Shown one piece after another: positions 9,092-19,860 of a DNA stretch of 64,000 bases. Each line of letters begins with the position of its first letter. Positions within the stretch are counted from its first letter, which is position 1. A program made the translations under genes and the position numbers. The stretch covers positions 27,294 to 91,293 of the forward strand of contig JBKQHO010000020.1 in assembly GCA_052267165.1 (NCBI GenBank), read 5' to 3'. The notes beneath the pieces were generated by a model. It was not told where the DNA came from and searched no databases. It saw only the letters and a program-made list of their open reading frames with translations. This DNA is from CAWICD01 sp052267165 (GTDB lineage: Bacteria; Vulcanimicrobiota; Vulcanimicrobiia; Vulcanimicrobiales; Vulcanimicrobiaceae).

Positions 9092-9871
9092 ATGAGCTTC
9101 CGGCTTTACACGCTTTTCAGTCTCGCTTTTGCAGCCGCGCTTTGTCTGGGGCCCGGGCCCGCGGCGGCCGAGGTCTCCAGCGGCGGCGCTTACGTCACGA
9201 GCCTTCCGGGAGGCGCGGACGTTTGGGTCGACGGGGTATACGTCGGGCGCTCGCCGGTCCTGCTCGAAGCGCTCCCGCTCGGAAAGCACTCGATCACCCT
9301 GAGCAAGACGGGCTGGATGGCGCAGGTCGTCGACCTCGAGGTGCCCGCCGGCTCGCTCGTCATGTCAAGCACCCAACTCATCCCCGGTCCGCGAGCGCTT
9401 GCCGGGAGCGCGACCGGCACGCTCGTCCTTCACGGCGAGACCGACCCGAAGAAGCTGGCTCTCGACGGCAGCCCGTTTCCGGGCGACCCGCGCGAGCCGC
9501 TGGCGGTCCCGGCCGGCCCGCACCGAATCACGCTCAAGACCTCGCGCGGCGACATGACGATGGCGTTCTCGGTCTTTCCAGACACGCCGACCGAGGTCGT
9601 GTTGCGTCAACCGGAAAACACGGACAACCGTTCGGTGGTGATCGCGCCGGCCAACGATTACTTGCCGGACGACGCGTTCACGGTGCAGGGGACAAAGATC
9701 GTCGTGCGTTACGAAGGTCACCTCGTGGTCGCGCACTTCGGCGACACTTTGGTGCGGTACGACGGTGCCGACGTCGCGTACGACGGCGCGCCGGTTTCGA
9801 TTGCCGGAAAGCTCTATCTGCCGCTCGCGCTGCTCGAAAAGTTGACGGACGAAACGTCGAAGGGCAAGTAG
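9092..9871 (+). CDS. Secreted PEGA-domain protein
   Basis: This protein of about 259 residues starts at the ATG at 9092; the open frame extends upstream only as a shadow of der. It has a clear signal peptide (LYTLFSLAFAAALCLGPGPAAA) and then a PEGA domain (residues ~30-100: TSLPGGADVWVDGVYVGRSP, then GKHSITLSKTGW). A second, weaker PEGA-like segment follows (LDGSPFPGDPREPLAVPAG). PEGA domains are surface or periplasmic beta-structures of unclear role. The C-terminal 60 residues resemble a copper-amine-oxidase-N-like fold (VSIAGKLYLPLALLEKL). It ends 3 bases before miaB, so co-transcription with miaB and mutS is likely. Confidence 0.82.
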   Translation: MSFRLYTLFSLAFAAALCLGPGPAAAEVSSGGAYVTSLPGGADVWVDGVYVGRSPVLLEALPLGKHSITLSKTGWMAQVVDLEVPAGSLVMSSTQLIPGPRALAGSATGTLVLHGETDPKKLALDGSPFPGDPREPLAVPAGPHRITLKTSRGDMTMAFSVFPDTPTEVVLRQPENTDNRSVVIAPANDYLPDDAFTVQGTKIVVRYEGHLVVAHFGDTLVRYDGADVAYDGAPVSIAGKLYLPLALLEKLTDETSKGK

Positions 9872-9874
9872 CGT

Positions 9875-11281
9875 ATGGCGAGCATCTACATCGAGACGTT
9901 CGGTTGTCAGATGAACGAGGCGGATTCGCAGGCGATCGCCGAGCGCGCCGCGGCCTGCGGCTACGTGCTCGCCACCGACCCCTCGCAAGCAAGCGTCGTC
10001 ATCCTCAACACCTGCACCGTGCGCGACAACGCCGAACGGCGCGCCTACGGCCGCATGTCGCACATGCGCGCGCTCAAGGTCGCCGACCCGAGCGTCAAGC
10101 TGGTGGTGTGCGGTTGCCTGGCCGAGCAGGACCGCGACCGCATGCAGAAGATCGCGCCGTACGTCGACGCAGTCTTCGGCACGAGCGAGCTCGGCCGGCT
10201 CGGCGACGCGCTCGAAGCGTGGCGCGCGGATTTCGGCGATGAGACGGAGACCGGCGTCGAACGGCTGCTGCTCAAGATGGGCGGCGAGGCCGACTGCATC
10301 GCCGACGCGTTCACGCATCTGCGCGCGTTCGTCACGGTTCAGCGCGGCTGCTCGTACTATTGCACGTTCTGCATCGTTCCGTACGTGCGCGGGCGCTTCG
10401 ACCACCGGCCGATGGGCGAGATCGTGGGCGAAGTGCAAGCCGCGTTGGCGCGAGGCGCGCGTGAGATCACGCTGGTCGGCCAGACCGTCAACGCGTATAA
10501 AGATCCCGCCGGCGGCGCCGATTTTTCCGACCTGCTCGAAACGGTTGCGGCGCTGCCCGGGCTCGAGCGGTTAGCGTTCGTGACCTCGCACCCCAAGGAT
10601 TTCACCGAGAAGCTCGCGCGCACGCTGGGCGCGCTTCCCCAGCTCAATCCGCGCCTGCACCTGCCGGTGCAGAGCGGCTCGAACCCGGTCTTGCGCCGCA
10701 TGAACCGTAAATACACGGTCGAGCAATATCTCGACAAAGTCGCGGTCTTTCGCGAGAGCTGTCCCGACTGGGCGCTGACGACCGATCTGATCGTCGGGTT
10801 TCCGGGCGAGACGGAGGACGATTTCGCGCTGACGCTCGAGCTGTGCGAACGCGTCGGGTTCGCACAGGCCTTCATGTTCGTTTACTCGCCGCGGCGCGGT
10901 ACGCCGGCCGCGCACTGGGAACCGATCCCGGCGGAGATTGGCAGCGAGCGCTTGCGCCGGCTTGCCGCCGCCGTCGACCGCGGCGTGCGCGCGCGCCACG
11001 AATCAAAGGTCGGATGCATCGAGCGGATGCTCGTGGTGGGGCCGTCGCGCAAAGACCGCACGAAGCTTTCCGGGAAGGCGGGCGACAACGTGACGGTGGT
11101 CGCGCCGCTCGGCGCGCTTTCCGAGCCGCAGCTGGTCGCAAAGCCGTGGGTCGACGTGCGGATCGAAGCGGGCTTCGTGTGGGGTTGCACGGGCACCGTC
11201 GCCGGCTTAGCTGAGTCCTTCGACGGCCGCGGCCAAGCGCGCCGCGAGCGGCCCGTCATCGATCTGATCGCCGCGCGGTAG
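9875..11281 (+). CDS. miaB: tRNA-2-methylthio-N6-dimethylallyladenosine synthase
   Basis: MiaB is a radical-SAM methylthiotransferase that modifies A37 of tRNAs reading UNN codons. The 468-residue protein shows the N-terminal UPF0004 domain with its three cluster cysteines (TFGCQMNEAD, NTCTVRDNA, VVCGCLAEQ), the radical-SAM motif CSYYCTFCIVP around residue 157, and a C-terminal TRAM domain. The order UPF0004-rSAM-TRAM and the absence of a long N-terminal extension fit MiaB rather than MtaB or RimO. It is followed by mutS after 26 bases. Confidence 0.93.
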   Translation: MASIYIETFGCQMNEADSQAIAERAAACGYVLATDPSQASVVILNTCTVRDNAERRAYGRMSHMRALKVADPSVKLVVCGCLAEQDRDRMQKIAPYVDAVFGTSELGRLGDALEAWRADFGDETETGVERLLLKMGGEADCIADAFTHLRAFVTVQRGCSYYCTFCIVPYVRGRFDHRPMGEIVGEVQAALARGAREITLVGQTVNAYKDPAGGADFSDLLETVAALPGLERLAFVTSHPKDFTEKLARTLGALPQLNPRLHLPVQSGSNPVLRRMNRKYTVEQYLDKVAVFRESCPDWALTTDLIVGFPGETEDDFALTLELCERVGFAQAFMFVYSPRRGTPAAHWEPIPAEIGSERLRRLAAAVDRGVRARHESKVGCIERMLVVGPSRKDRTKLSGKAGDNVTVVAPLGALSEPQLVAKPWVDVRIEAGFVWGCTGTVAGLAESFDGRGQARRERPVIDLIAAR

Positions 11282-11307
11282 CAGAGGGTGGTTGACGGCG
11301 TCGAGCG

Positions 11308-13782
11308 ATGAGTGAAGTCAAGTATTCGCCGATGCTCGAGCAGTACTTCGCCATGAAGGCGCGGTACGCCGAAGCGATCTTGCTGGCGCGCGTCGGCGAC
11401 TTCTATGAGGCGTACGGCGATGACGCAAAGACGATCGCCACGGCGCTGCAGATCGCGTTGACGTCGAAGGAGGCGGGCAGCGGGCAGCGGATCGCGATGG
11501 CCGGGGTTCCGCACCACGCGCTCGACGGCTATCTCGCCAAACTGGTCGCGCAGCAGCGCATCGTGGCGTTGGCCGAACAGCTCGAGGTCCCCATTCCCAA
11601 CAAACTCGTGCGCCGCGACGTCACGCGCGTCGTCACGCCTGGGACGCTGATCGAGGAGAATCTGCTCGACCGGCGCAGCGAGAATTATCTGGCTGCGCTC
11701 AGCGTCGCGGGCGACGCGCTCGGGATCGCCTACGCCGACATCTCGACCGGACGCGCAGCGGCGACGGCCTATAGCGGCGACGGCGCGGTTGAGGAACTGC
11801 TCGCTGAGCTGGTGCGCTGCGCGCCCGCCGAGATCGTCGCGGACTTGCCGAGCGAGGTCCGAGCCGCGGTCGGCGCGCAGCTTCCGAACGTGCGGGTCAC
11901 GGCGCCGCCGCTGGCTGCCGTCCTGCGGCACGAGATGCCGATCGTCAACGGCTTCTCGCTGGACGAGTCGGTCGCGATGCACCGCTCGCTCGAAGCGCTC
12001 GCTGCCTTCGTGCAGCGTGTCGGCTTCAGCGCGCCGAGCGGGTTGTTGCGCGAGACGCACTTCTATCGCTCGCGCACGTTTCTCGCGCTCGACGCCAACA
12101 CGCGCAAGCATCTCGACCTCGTCAAATCGCAGGGACAGAATCCGAAGGCGACGCTGCTGGCGACGGTCGACCGCACGCGCACCTCGATGGGCTCGCGCTT
12201 GCTCGCGCGCTGGATACTGGCACCGCTGACCGATCGTGACGAGATTGCTGCCCGCGCCGACCGCGTAGAAGCGCTGGTCAACGACTATCCCGCGCGCGCG
12301 ACGCTGCAAGAGCTGTTGGTCGGCGCGTTTGACCTCGAGCGGATCGCGCAAAAAGTACGTTTCCGTCGCGCCGCGCCGCGCGATCTCGGCTCGCTGCGCC
12401 GCACGCTGGCGCTGTTCGAGCCCCTGAAGGCCTCACTGCCGCCGTCGCTCGCCGGATACGTGAATCGCATCGGCGATCACACGGAGTTGCTCGGGCTCCT
12501 CGAACGCACGCTGGTCGACGATCCGCCCGCGAGCCTGCTCGACGGCGGCGTGATCCGGCCCGACGCGTCGCCGGAGGTGCAGGAGTGCGTCGCGCTGCGC
12601 AGCGAGGCACGCGAGCGAATCGCCGCAATGGAAGAGCGCGAACGCGAGCGCACCGGTATCAGGGGTCTGCGCATCAAGTACGCGAGCACGTTCGGCTACG
12701 GCATCGAAGTCTCCAAATCGAACTTGGCGGCGGTGCCCGCCGACTACGTTCGCAAGCAGACGCTGACCAACGGCGAGCGCTTCGTCACCCCTGAGCTCAA
12801 GGAACTCGAGATCGCGATCGCCAGCGCGCAGTCGCGCCAACTGCGGCTCGAGGAGACGCTCTACGCGAACCTGGTCGAGTCGGTCGCCCAGCGCGTCGAG
12901 GAATTGCTCGCGAGCGCCGACGCTGTCGCCGAGCTCGACGTCGCGTGCGCGCTGGCGCAGGTTGCGGCGGAGCGCGGTTACGTGCGGCCGGTCTTCGTCG
13001 AGTCGAGCACGGTTGACGTGCTCGACGGGCGGCACCCGGTCGTCGAGGGGCTGGCCGGCGACAACTTCGTGCCGAACGACCTGCATTTGGCAGCGGCCCA
13101 GAACCGCTTCGTTCTGCTGACCGGGCCGAACATGGGCGGCAAGTCGACGTACCTGCGTCAGGCCGCGCTGCTGGTGATCCTCGCGCAGATCGGCGCGTTC
13201 GTGCCGGCGCGCTCGATGTCGCTAGGCGTCGTCGACCGGATCTTCACGCGGATCGGTGCAGGCGACGATCTGGCCTCGGGGCAGTCCACCTTCTACGTGG
13301 AGATGGCGGAGGCGTCGAACATCTTGCGCCGCTGCACGCGGCGCAGCCTGCTGCTGGTCGACGAGGTCGGGCGCGGCACGTCGACCATCGACGGACTGTC
13401 GATCGCGCAGGCGATCTGCGAATATTTGCTGGGGCTGGAAGCGCAGGCGCCGATGGTGCTGTTCGCGACCCACTTCCACGAGCTCGTCGCGCTGGCTGAG
13501 CGCTGGCCGCTGGTCGCGAACTTCCACGTGACCGCGGTCGAGAACATGGCGAGGTCCGGCGCGCCGGTCTTCTCGCATCGCGTCTTGCCCGGCAGCACCT
13601 CGCGCTCGTTCGGCATCGAGGTTGCGAAGATGGCGGGCTTGCCGGCGGGGGTCATCGCGCGCGCCAAGGAGATCGCCGGCGCCCTCGACAACCGCCCGAC
13701 GCTCGAAACGCAGGTGCCCTTGCGCGCTAAGCTCGCCGCACCCGCGCATAACGAGGAGACGCAGCTGCAACTAGGCTTGTGA
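11308..13782 (+). CDS. mutS: DNA mismatch repair protein MutS
   Basis: MutS binds mismatches and starts methyl-independent or MutL-directed repair. The 824-residue protein is somewhat shorter than E. coli MutS (853). The mismatch-reading motif is present as GDFYEAYGDDA near residue 29 (the F-Y-E of domain I). The ATPase has Walker A TGPNMGGKST near residue 611, Walker B LLLVDEVGRGTST, and the conserved ATHFHEL. It is probably co-transcribed with miaB. No mutL is in the window; it converges on the ugp operon, with 44 bases between stops. Confidence 0.96.
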   Translation: MSEVKYSPMLEQYFAMKARYAEAILLARVGDFYEAYGDDAKTIATALQIALTSKEAGSGQRIAMAGVPHHALDGYLAKLVAQQRIVALAEQLEVPIPNKLVRRDVTRVVTPGTLIEENLLDRRSENYLAALSVAGDALGIAYADISTGRAAATAYSGDGAVEELLAELVRCAPAEIVADLPSEVRAAVGAQLPNVRVTAPPLAAVLRHEMPIVNGFSLDESVAMHRSLEALAAFVQRVGFSAPSGLLRETHFYRSRTFLALDANTRKHLDLVKSQGQNPKATLLATVDRTRTSMGSRLLARWILAPLTDRDEIAARADRVEALVNDYPARATLQELLVGAFDLERIAQKVRFRRAAPRDLGSLRRTLALFEPLKASLPPSLAGYVNRIGDHTELLGLLERTLVDDPPASLLDGGVIRPDASPEVQECVALRSEARERIAAMEERERERTGIRGLRIKYASTFGYGIEVSKSNLAAVPADYVRKQTLTNGERFVTPELKELEIAIASAQSRQLRLEETLYANLVESVAQRVEELLASADAVAELDVACALAQVAAERGYVRPVFVESSTVDVLDGRHPVVEGLAGDNFVPNDLHLAAAQNRFVLLTGPNMGGKSTYLRQAALLVILAQIGAFVPARSMSLGVVDRIFTRIGAGDDLASGQSTFYVEMAEASNILRRCTRRSLLLVDEVGRGTSTIDGLSIAQAICEYLLGLEAQAPMVLFATHFHELVALAERWPLVANFHVTAVENMARSGAPVFSHRVLPGSTSRSFGIEVAKMAGLPAGVIARAKEIAGALDNRPTLETQVPLRAKLAAPAHNEETQLQLGL

Positions 13783-13826
13783 TGCGGTTCGCGGCTTTGC
13801 GCGCTTCTAGTATGCCGGTCGGCACC

Positions 13827-14572
13827 CTAGTGCGTTGGTGCGATGTGGTCGATGCGGTCGGTGCAGATCGCGTTCACGCCCCAGTCTCGCAGTTGGCGCA
13901 CGCGCGCGGGGTCGTTGACCGTGTAGACCAAGATGAACAGGCCGGCCGCGTGGATGTGGCGCGCGAGCTTGGCGTCCAGGGCGCGATGGTTGACGTGCAG
14001 CGAGAAGCAGCCGAGCTGCGCGGTCCGCTCCCGCCAGTCGGGCGGAATCTCGCTGAACAGCAGGCCGCGCGGAAGCTCCGGCGCGACCTCTTGCGCCGCC
14101 GCCAACGCGTCGAAAGAGAACGACGAGAGCAGCGGTGCGCGCGCGCCGGCCCACAGCGTCCGAGCTTGGGCGGCCACCACACGGCCGGTCTGGCGCTCTC
14201 GCCCGGCTGAGGGCTTAATCTCGATGTTGGCGGCAAATTGCAGGAGAGCGCAGCGGTCGGCGACGGCTCCCAGCGTCGGCATGCGTTCGCCGCTAAAATC
14301 CGGGCCGAACCAGCTGCCGGCGTCGAGGCCCGCAAGCTCCGCGTACGTCAGCACGGCGGCTGCCCCGTGACCGTTGCTCGTTCGGTCGACGGTGTCGTCG
14401 TGCAGCAAGAACGGGACGTCGTCGGCCGAGAGTTTGACGTCGAACTCGGCGGCGGCGTGACGGTGACGAGCGGCCACGTCGAAGGCGGCCAGCGTGTTCT
14501 CGGGAGCGAGCGTCCCGCCGCCGCGATGCGCGAAGACGTTCGGATAGGGCCAAGCCGGACGGGTCGGCGCGC

Positions 14573-14576
<4 letters not shown>
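13827..14576 (-). CDS. ugpQ: Glycerophosphodiester phosphodiesterase
   Basis: It hydrolyses glycerophosphodiesters to glycerol-3-phosphate and an alcohol. From a GTG at 14576 the protein has 249 residues with the GDPD signature: HRGG and PENTLAAFDVAA at the N-terminus, EFDVKLSADDVPFLLHDDTVDRT split across residues ~40-62 (metal-binding Glu/Asp and His), and late NHRALD and FILVYTVND. The GTG overlaps the TGA of ugpC by four bases (GTGA), so it is the last gene of the ugp operon and should act on diesters imported by the transporter. No signal peptide is seen, so it is probably cytoplasmic. Confidence 0.93.
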
Positions 14577-15652
<1,076 letters not shown>

Positions 15653-15655
15653 GCT

Positions 15656-16501
15656 TCACTTCTCGACATCGAGCAAGCCCTTCACGAACCAGCGCTGCAT
15701 CAGAATCAAGACGAGGAGTGGCGGGATCAAGGCGATCAGCGTCGCGCTCATCACGAGATGCCAAGCCGTCGCTGCGTCGCCGCTGGCGATCATGCTCTTG
15801 ATTCCCACGACGGCCGTCGTCATCGGCGGCTTGCTCGTGACGAGCAGGGGCCACAGGTACTGGTTCCAGCCGAAGATGAACGTGATCACGAACAGCGCCG
15901 CGATGTTCGTCTTTGAGAGCGGGAGCACGATGTCGAAAAAGAAACGCATCGGCCCGGCACCGTCGATTCGCGCCGCTTCGATCAGCTCGTCGGGCAGGGT
16001 CATGAAGAACTGCCGGAAGAGGAACGTCGCGGTCGCCGAGGCGATCAGCGGGACCGTCAAACCGGCATATGAGTCCATCATGTGGAGGCTCGAGACAACT
16101 TGAACCGTCGGAAAGATCCGTACTTCGACGGGGAGCATCAGCGTCACGAAGATCAGCCAAAAGCAAGCGGTGCGGAACGGGAAGCGAAAGTAGACGATCG
16201 CATAGGCCGAGAGAATCGATACGAAGATCTTCCCAAGCGTGATCGCGAGCGCCATCACCAGGCTGTTGGTCAGCATCAGCCCGAACGGGACGGCGGCGTT
16301 GCCCGCGCCGTGCTGCCAGACGTCGGCGATGTTCGCGAACAAGTGCGTGCTCGGGAGCAGCGGCAGAGGGGAGCGGCTCGCCTCTTCGGCGCTCAGCGTG
16401 GCCGTCACGAAGACGATGTAGAGTGGAAACACGACGAACGCGACGCCCAAGATGAGGAACGCATGACAGACGACGTCGAAGCCGCGGCGGTGCTCGATCA
16501 C
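15656..16501 (-). CDS. ugpE: sn-glycerol-3-phosphate ABC transporter permease UgpE
   Basis: This 281-residue inner-membrane permease of the MalG/UgpE type has six spans. The coupling motif for the ATPase is EAARIDGAGPMRFFFDIVLPL around residue 195 (EAA loop). The N-terminus (FLILGVAFVVFPLYIVF) and the C-terminal QRWFVKGLLDVEK match the family. It pairs with UgpA to form the channel. ATGA overlap with the ugpA stop indicates translational coupling. Confidence 0.93.
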   Translation of the reverse strand: MIEHRRGFDVVCHAFLILGVAFVVFPLYIVFVTATLSAEEASRSPLPLLPSTHLFANIADVWQHGAGNAAVPFGLMLTNSLVMALAITLGKIFVSILSAYAIVYFRFPFRTACFWLIFVTLMLPVEVRIFPTVQVVSSLHMMDSYAGLTVPLIASATATFLFRQFFMTLPDELIEAARIDGAGPMRFFFDIVLPLSKTNIAALFVITFIFGWNQYLWPLLVTSKPPMTTAVVGIKSMIASGDAATAWHLVMSATLIALIPPLLVLILMQRWFVKGLLDVEK

Positions 16502-17394
16502 TCGTACTGAACCCGGCGCTCGATGAACCGGAACTGAAAGACCGTCAGCCCGATCACGATCGCCATCAGGACGACCGATTGCGCCGCGGAGCTTCCCAGG
16601 TCGAGGCCCTTGAAGCCTTCCGAATAGATCTTATAGATTAGCGTTTCCGTCGATTGACCGGGCCCGCCGGCGGTCGCCGCGTCGATGATCGGGAACGTCT
16701 CGAAGAACGCGTACACGACGTTGATGACCAGCAAGAAGAACGTCGTCGGCGAGAGTAGCGGGAGGACGATTCCGAAGAAGCGAGTCACGGGGCCGGCGCC
16801 GTCGATGGCGGCGGCTTCGATCAGCGAGCGCGGAATCGCTTGCAGCCCGGCATAGAAGAAGAGGAAGTTGTAGCTGATCTGATTCCAGACCGAGGCTAGA
16901 ACCACCAGGACCATCGCCTGCCCCGGATAGAGCGCATGGTTCCAGACGATGCCGAACTTCGCGAGCGCATACGTGATGATGCCGATGCTCGGATTGAAAA
17001 GAAACGCCCACACGACGGCCGCGATGCCGGGGGGGACGGCGTAGGGCCATACGAGGAGCGTTTGATACACGCGTGCGCCGCGCGTGATGCGGTCGGCCAT
17101 CGCGGCTAGCGGAAGCGCGATGAGCAAGCCTATGAAGGTGACGAGAGCGCTGAACGCGACCGTTGTCTCGAAGCACGCGAGGTACAGCGGGTCGGCGAAC
17201 AGCGTCGTGAAGTTGCGAAAGCCTACGAACGTGCTCGTCAACCCGAAGGGATCCTGCGCCGCGCTCGACTGCCAGAGTGCGATACCGGCCGGCCAAAGGA
17301 AGAAGACGACGGTGACCAGCAACTGCGGTGCGACGAGCGCATACGGCAGCCAGCTATGGCCGAAGTGTGGCCGTTCGCGGGTGGCGGAGGTCAG
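16498..17394 (-). CDS. ugpA: sn-glycerol-3-phosphate ABC transporter permease UgpA (probable CTG start)
   Basis: UgpA is the first permease subunit. The conserved N-terminal segment SWLPYALVAPQLLVTVVF lies upstream of the first in-frame TTG (17322), and between that segment and the ugpB stop there is no ATG, GTG or TTG; a CTG at 17394 (with a GAGAAG purine stretch before it) is the best start and leaves an 18-base gap to ugpB. The protein would be 298 residues, normal for the family. The EAA loop reads EAAAIDGAGPVTRFFGIVLP. If only the TTG is used, the cytoplasmic N-terminus would be missing. Confidence 0.9.
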   Translation of the reverse strand: MTSATRERPHFGHSWLPYALVAPQLLVTVVFFLWPAGIALWQSSAAQDPFGLTSTFVGFRNFTTLFADPLYLACFETTVAFSALVTFIGLLIALPLAAMADRITRGARVYQTLLVWPYAVPPGIAAVVWAFLFNPSIGIITYALAKFGIVWNHALYPGQAMVLVVLASVWNQISYNFLFFYAGLQAIPRSLIEAAAIDGAGPVTRFFGIVLPLLSPTTFFLLVINVVYAFFETFPIIDAATAGGPGQSTETLIYKIYSEGFKGLDLGSSAAQSVVLMAIVIGLTVFQFRFIERRVQYE

Positions 17395-17412
17395 CGCCGT
17401 CTTCTCGTGCTC

Positions 17413-18738
17413 CTACTGGCCGGCTGTGTGCGCGAAGCGCGCCAAGAGGTCGTTTCCGCGGCTGACCGCGGACTCGAGCGCCTCTTGCGGCGACTTCTTC
17501 CCGCCCCACACGTTCTCGAGCTCTTCGTCGATCACCGTGCGGATCTGCGGCAGATACCCCAGGCGCAGGCCCCGGGTCCACGCCAGCGGCGGCTTTTGAT
17601 TCATCTGTTCGATCGCGACCTCAGCCTCCGGATGCTTGTCGTAGAAGCCCTGGCTCTTCGAGAGCCGGTACGCCGCGGTCGTCACCGGCAAGTAGCCCGT
17701 ATCTTGATGCCACTGGGCCGCGATTTCCGGCGAACTGAGGAAGGCTAGGAACTTCGCGACGCCCTTGTAGACCTCGGGCGGCTGCCCGCCCATGACCCAC
17801 AGGCTCGCGCCGCCGATGATCGCGTTCTGCGGCGCGCCCTTCACGCTGGAGTCGACCGGCATGAACGAGACGCCGAACGGAAACTTCGCGTACTTGACGA
17901 TGTTGGCGAGCGAGCCGGACGACGTCGTGACGATCCCGCAGTCGCCGCTGAAGAACTTGGCGGTCGCCTCGTCCTTGCGCCCGACGTAGGTGAACGTTCC
18001 TTGCTTCGCCATCTCGGCGAGGAGCCCGATGTGCTTGACGTCGAGCGGGTTCGCGATCTGCAGCTTCGCATCGGTACCCTCGAAGCCGTTGTCCTCGGTT
18101 GCGAACGGGATCCCTTGCCACGCATTGAAGTTCTCGAGCTGAACCCAGCTCTGCCAGCCCGTGCTATAGCCGCAGCTCGACCCGCTCGCCTTCAGCTTGG
18201 CGGCATCGGCCGCGACTTCGGCCCAGGTGCGCGGCGGCTTGTTGGGATCGAGCCCCGCCTTCCTGAAGGAGTCTTTGTTGTAGTAGAGCACCGGCGTCGA
18301 ACTGTTGAACGGCATCGACATCAGGTGGCCTTCCTTGCCCTCACTGTAATAGCTGGCGATCGCGGGGACGAATTCCTTGACGTCGAGCGGCACGCCGGCG
18401 TCGGCGAACACTTGATAGACCGGTTTGATCGCGGCGCCGGCATGCATCATCGTCGCGGTCCCGACTTCGTAGACTTGCAAGATGGCGGGAGCGTCGCCGG
18501 CGCGGGAGGCCGCGATGCCCGCCGCGAGGCTCTGCTCGTAGTTTCCTTTGTAGATCGGAACGACTTTGTAGTCGCTCTGGGACGCGTTGAACTTGGCGGC
18601 GATCTCGTCAACGCGCACGCCGAGCTCCGATTCCATCGAGTGCCAGAACGGTATTTCGGTAGCGGCGCCTGCGGCGCCACATAGGCTCGCCGTCATTGCG
18701 GCGACCAGTACCCCGAAGAGAAGTGTTCGTCGTAGCAT
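17413..18738 (-). CDS. ugpB: sn-glycerol-3-phosphate ABC transporter substrate-binding protein
   Basis: This periplasmic binding protein is 441 residues from the ATG at 18738 (the frame runs further upstream without homology). Signal peptide: LLFGVLVAAMTASLCGAAGAA with cleavage near residue 26. The mature start ATEIPFWHSMESELG and later PVLYYNKDSFRKAG, NFNAWQG and LGYLPQIRTVIDEELENV are typical of UgpB (SBP family 1). It is the first gene of the ugpBAECQ operon, so the operon promoter should lie in the 196 bases between 18738 and 18935, shared with the divergent gene. No PHO-box-like repeat was recognised there. Confidence 0.93.
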   Translation of the reverse strand: MLRRTLLFGVLVAAMTASLCGAAGAATEIPFWHSMESELGVRVDEIAAKFNASQSDYKVVPIYKGNYEQSLAAGIAASRAGDAPAILQVYEVGTATMMHAGAAIKPVYQVFADAGVPLDVKEFVPAIASYYSEGKEGHLMSMPFNSSTPVLYYNKDSFRKAGLDPNKPPRTWAEVAADAAKLKASGSSCGYSTGWQSWVQLENFNAWQGIPFATEDNGFEGTDAKLQIANPLDVKHIGLLAEMAKQGTFTYVGRKDEATAKFFSGDCGIVTTSSGSLANIVKYAKFPFGVSFMPVDSSVKGAPQNAIIGGASLWVMGGQPPEVYKGVAKFLAFLSSPEIAAQWHQDTGYLPVTTAAYRLSKSQGFYDKHPEAEVAIEQMNQKPPLAWTRGLRLGYLPQIRTVIDEELENVWGGKKSPQEALESAVSRGNDLLARFAHTAGQ

Positions 18739-18934
18739 TGCAGTCTCCCAGGCCCCATGGACCAGCCCGCGGATACTGCAAAACAGCCCCGCCAGGCCGG
18801 TGACAGGCTTGTGGTTGGCTACGCCGCCTCCGCCGCCTCTTTGTGATAGTGGACGCTGGAGACCCTGTTCCCCCATTACCACGCCCCCTGGTTCCACGCT
18901 TTCCGTTACTCCGACAGCCTGGTACCGTCAAAGC

Positions 18935-19750
18935 ATGCGTAATGACAAAGTCGTCGACAATGCTTCCTTGAAACACTCCGTTCTGACGGCTCTTGCCGCC
19001 GGGTCGATTCTCGCCATGACGGCGATGGTCGCGGTGCCGGTCTCGGCGCAGAGCGGGCAGATCGCGGTTCAATTGAACGGCCGCCCAATCAATCTCGATC
19101 CGCCGCCGGTCGAACGCGTCGGCCGCGTTTTCGTTCCGCTTCGCGGCGTTTTCGAACGAATGGGCGCGTCGGTCGTTTACGACAACGGTCAAATCAACGC
19201 GACGGGTCGCGGCCACACGGTCTCGCTGAACATCGGTTCGAGCGCAGCGAGCGTCGACGGACAGCCGCAGACGCTCGACGTCGCGCCATTCATCATCGGC
19301 GCGAGTACCTACGTCCCGCTACGCTTCGTTTCCCAATCGCTCGGAGCCAACGTCGATTGGGATCAAAACAACAATCTCGTCGTGTTGACGATGAGCTCCG
19401 ATGGCCGCCGGGCCGATAATGGGCAGCGTGACGGTATGGGCGGCCCGAACCCCCGGGCCGTCGGTCCGGTTGCCGAAATGCTTCGCAATTCAAGTCCGCG
19501 TGACGGGACGAACGTCAGCATCAACCGTCCGACGATTGCGGCCGAGTACTCCGAGAACGTGGATCCGAATTCCATCCGGATGAATCTTGACGGCGTCGAC
19601 GTGACGGAGCAGGCGAGCCACTCGCGGACCGGGATCGCCTTTCAACCGTCTTCGCCGCTGCAACCGATGACGCACCACGTGCAAATCACGGGCCATGACA
19701 CGAACGGGCAACCCTTCGAGCGGTCGTGGAAGTTCACTACCGGCAACTGA
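18935..19750 (+). CDS. Secreted copper-amine-oxidase-N-like domain protein
   Basis: The protein has about 271 residues from the ATG at 18935. Signal peptide residues ~12-38 (VLTALAAGSILAMTAMVAVPVSAQ). Residues ~40-145 form a copper amine oxidase N-terminal-like domain (VQLNGRPINLDPPPV, FVPLRGVFERMGASVVYD, STYVPLRFVSQSLGANVDWD). A Ser/Gly/Asn linker and an Ig-like C-terminal domain follow (IRMNLDGVDVTEQA to SWKFTTGN). The name is historical: the domain has no enzyme activity and is common in secreted wall or surface proteins. The C-terminal domain is the same type as in the decayed gene at 52710-53206. It diverges from ugpB. Confidence 0.85.
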   Translation: MRNDKVVDNASLKHSVLTALAAGSILAMTAMVAVPVSAQSGQIAVQLNGRPINLDPPPVERVGRVFVPLRGVFERMGASVVYDNGQINATGRGHTVSLNIGSSAASVDGQPQTLDVAPFIIGASTYVPLRFVSQSLGANVDWDQNNNLVVLTMSSDGRRADNGQRDGMGGPNPRAVGPVAEMLRNSSPRDGTNVSINRPTIAAEYSENVDPNSIRMNLDGVDVTEQASHSRTGIAFQPSSPLQPMTHHVQITGHDTNGQPFERSWKFTTGN

Positions 19751-19792
19751 ACGTAACCGCAAACGACCGCCGGAAGGCGCGACCGGACGAAG

Positions 19793-19819
19793 AAGGGTAT
19801 CCCATCGCGGGGTGCCCTT
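19793..19819 (+). terminator. Hairpin after the copper-amine-oxidase-like gene
   Basis: AAGGGTATCCC and GGGGTGCCCTT (19793-19803 and 19809-19819) pair over 11 positions with two G-U pairs and a 5-base loop. A short TTTT run follows at 19824. It probably ends transcription of the gene stopping at 19750 and precedes the hydrolase start at 19861. Confidence 0.5.
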
Positions 19820-19860
19820 CACGTTTTCGGGATTCTGCCGGACGAGAGGCCGACACTCTC

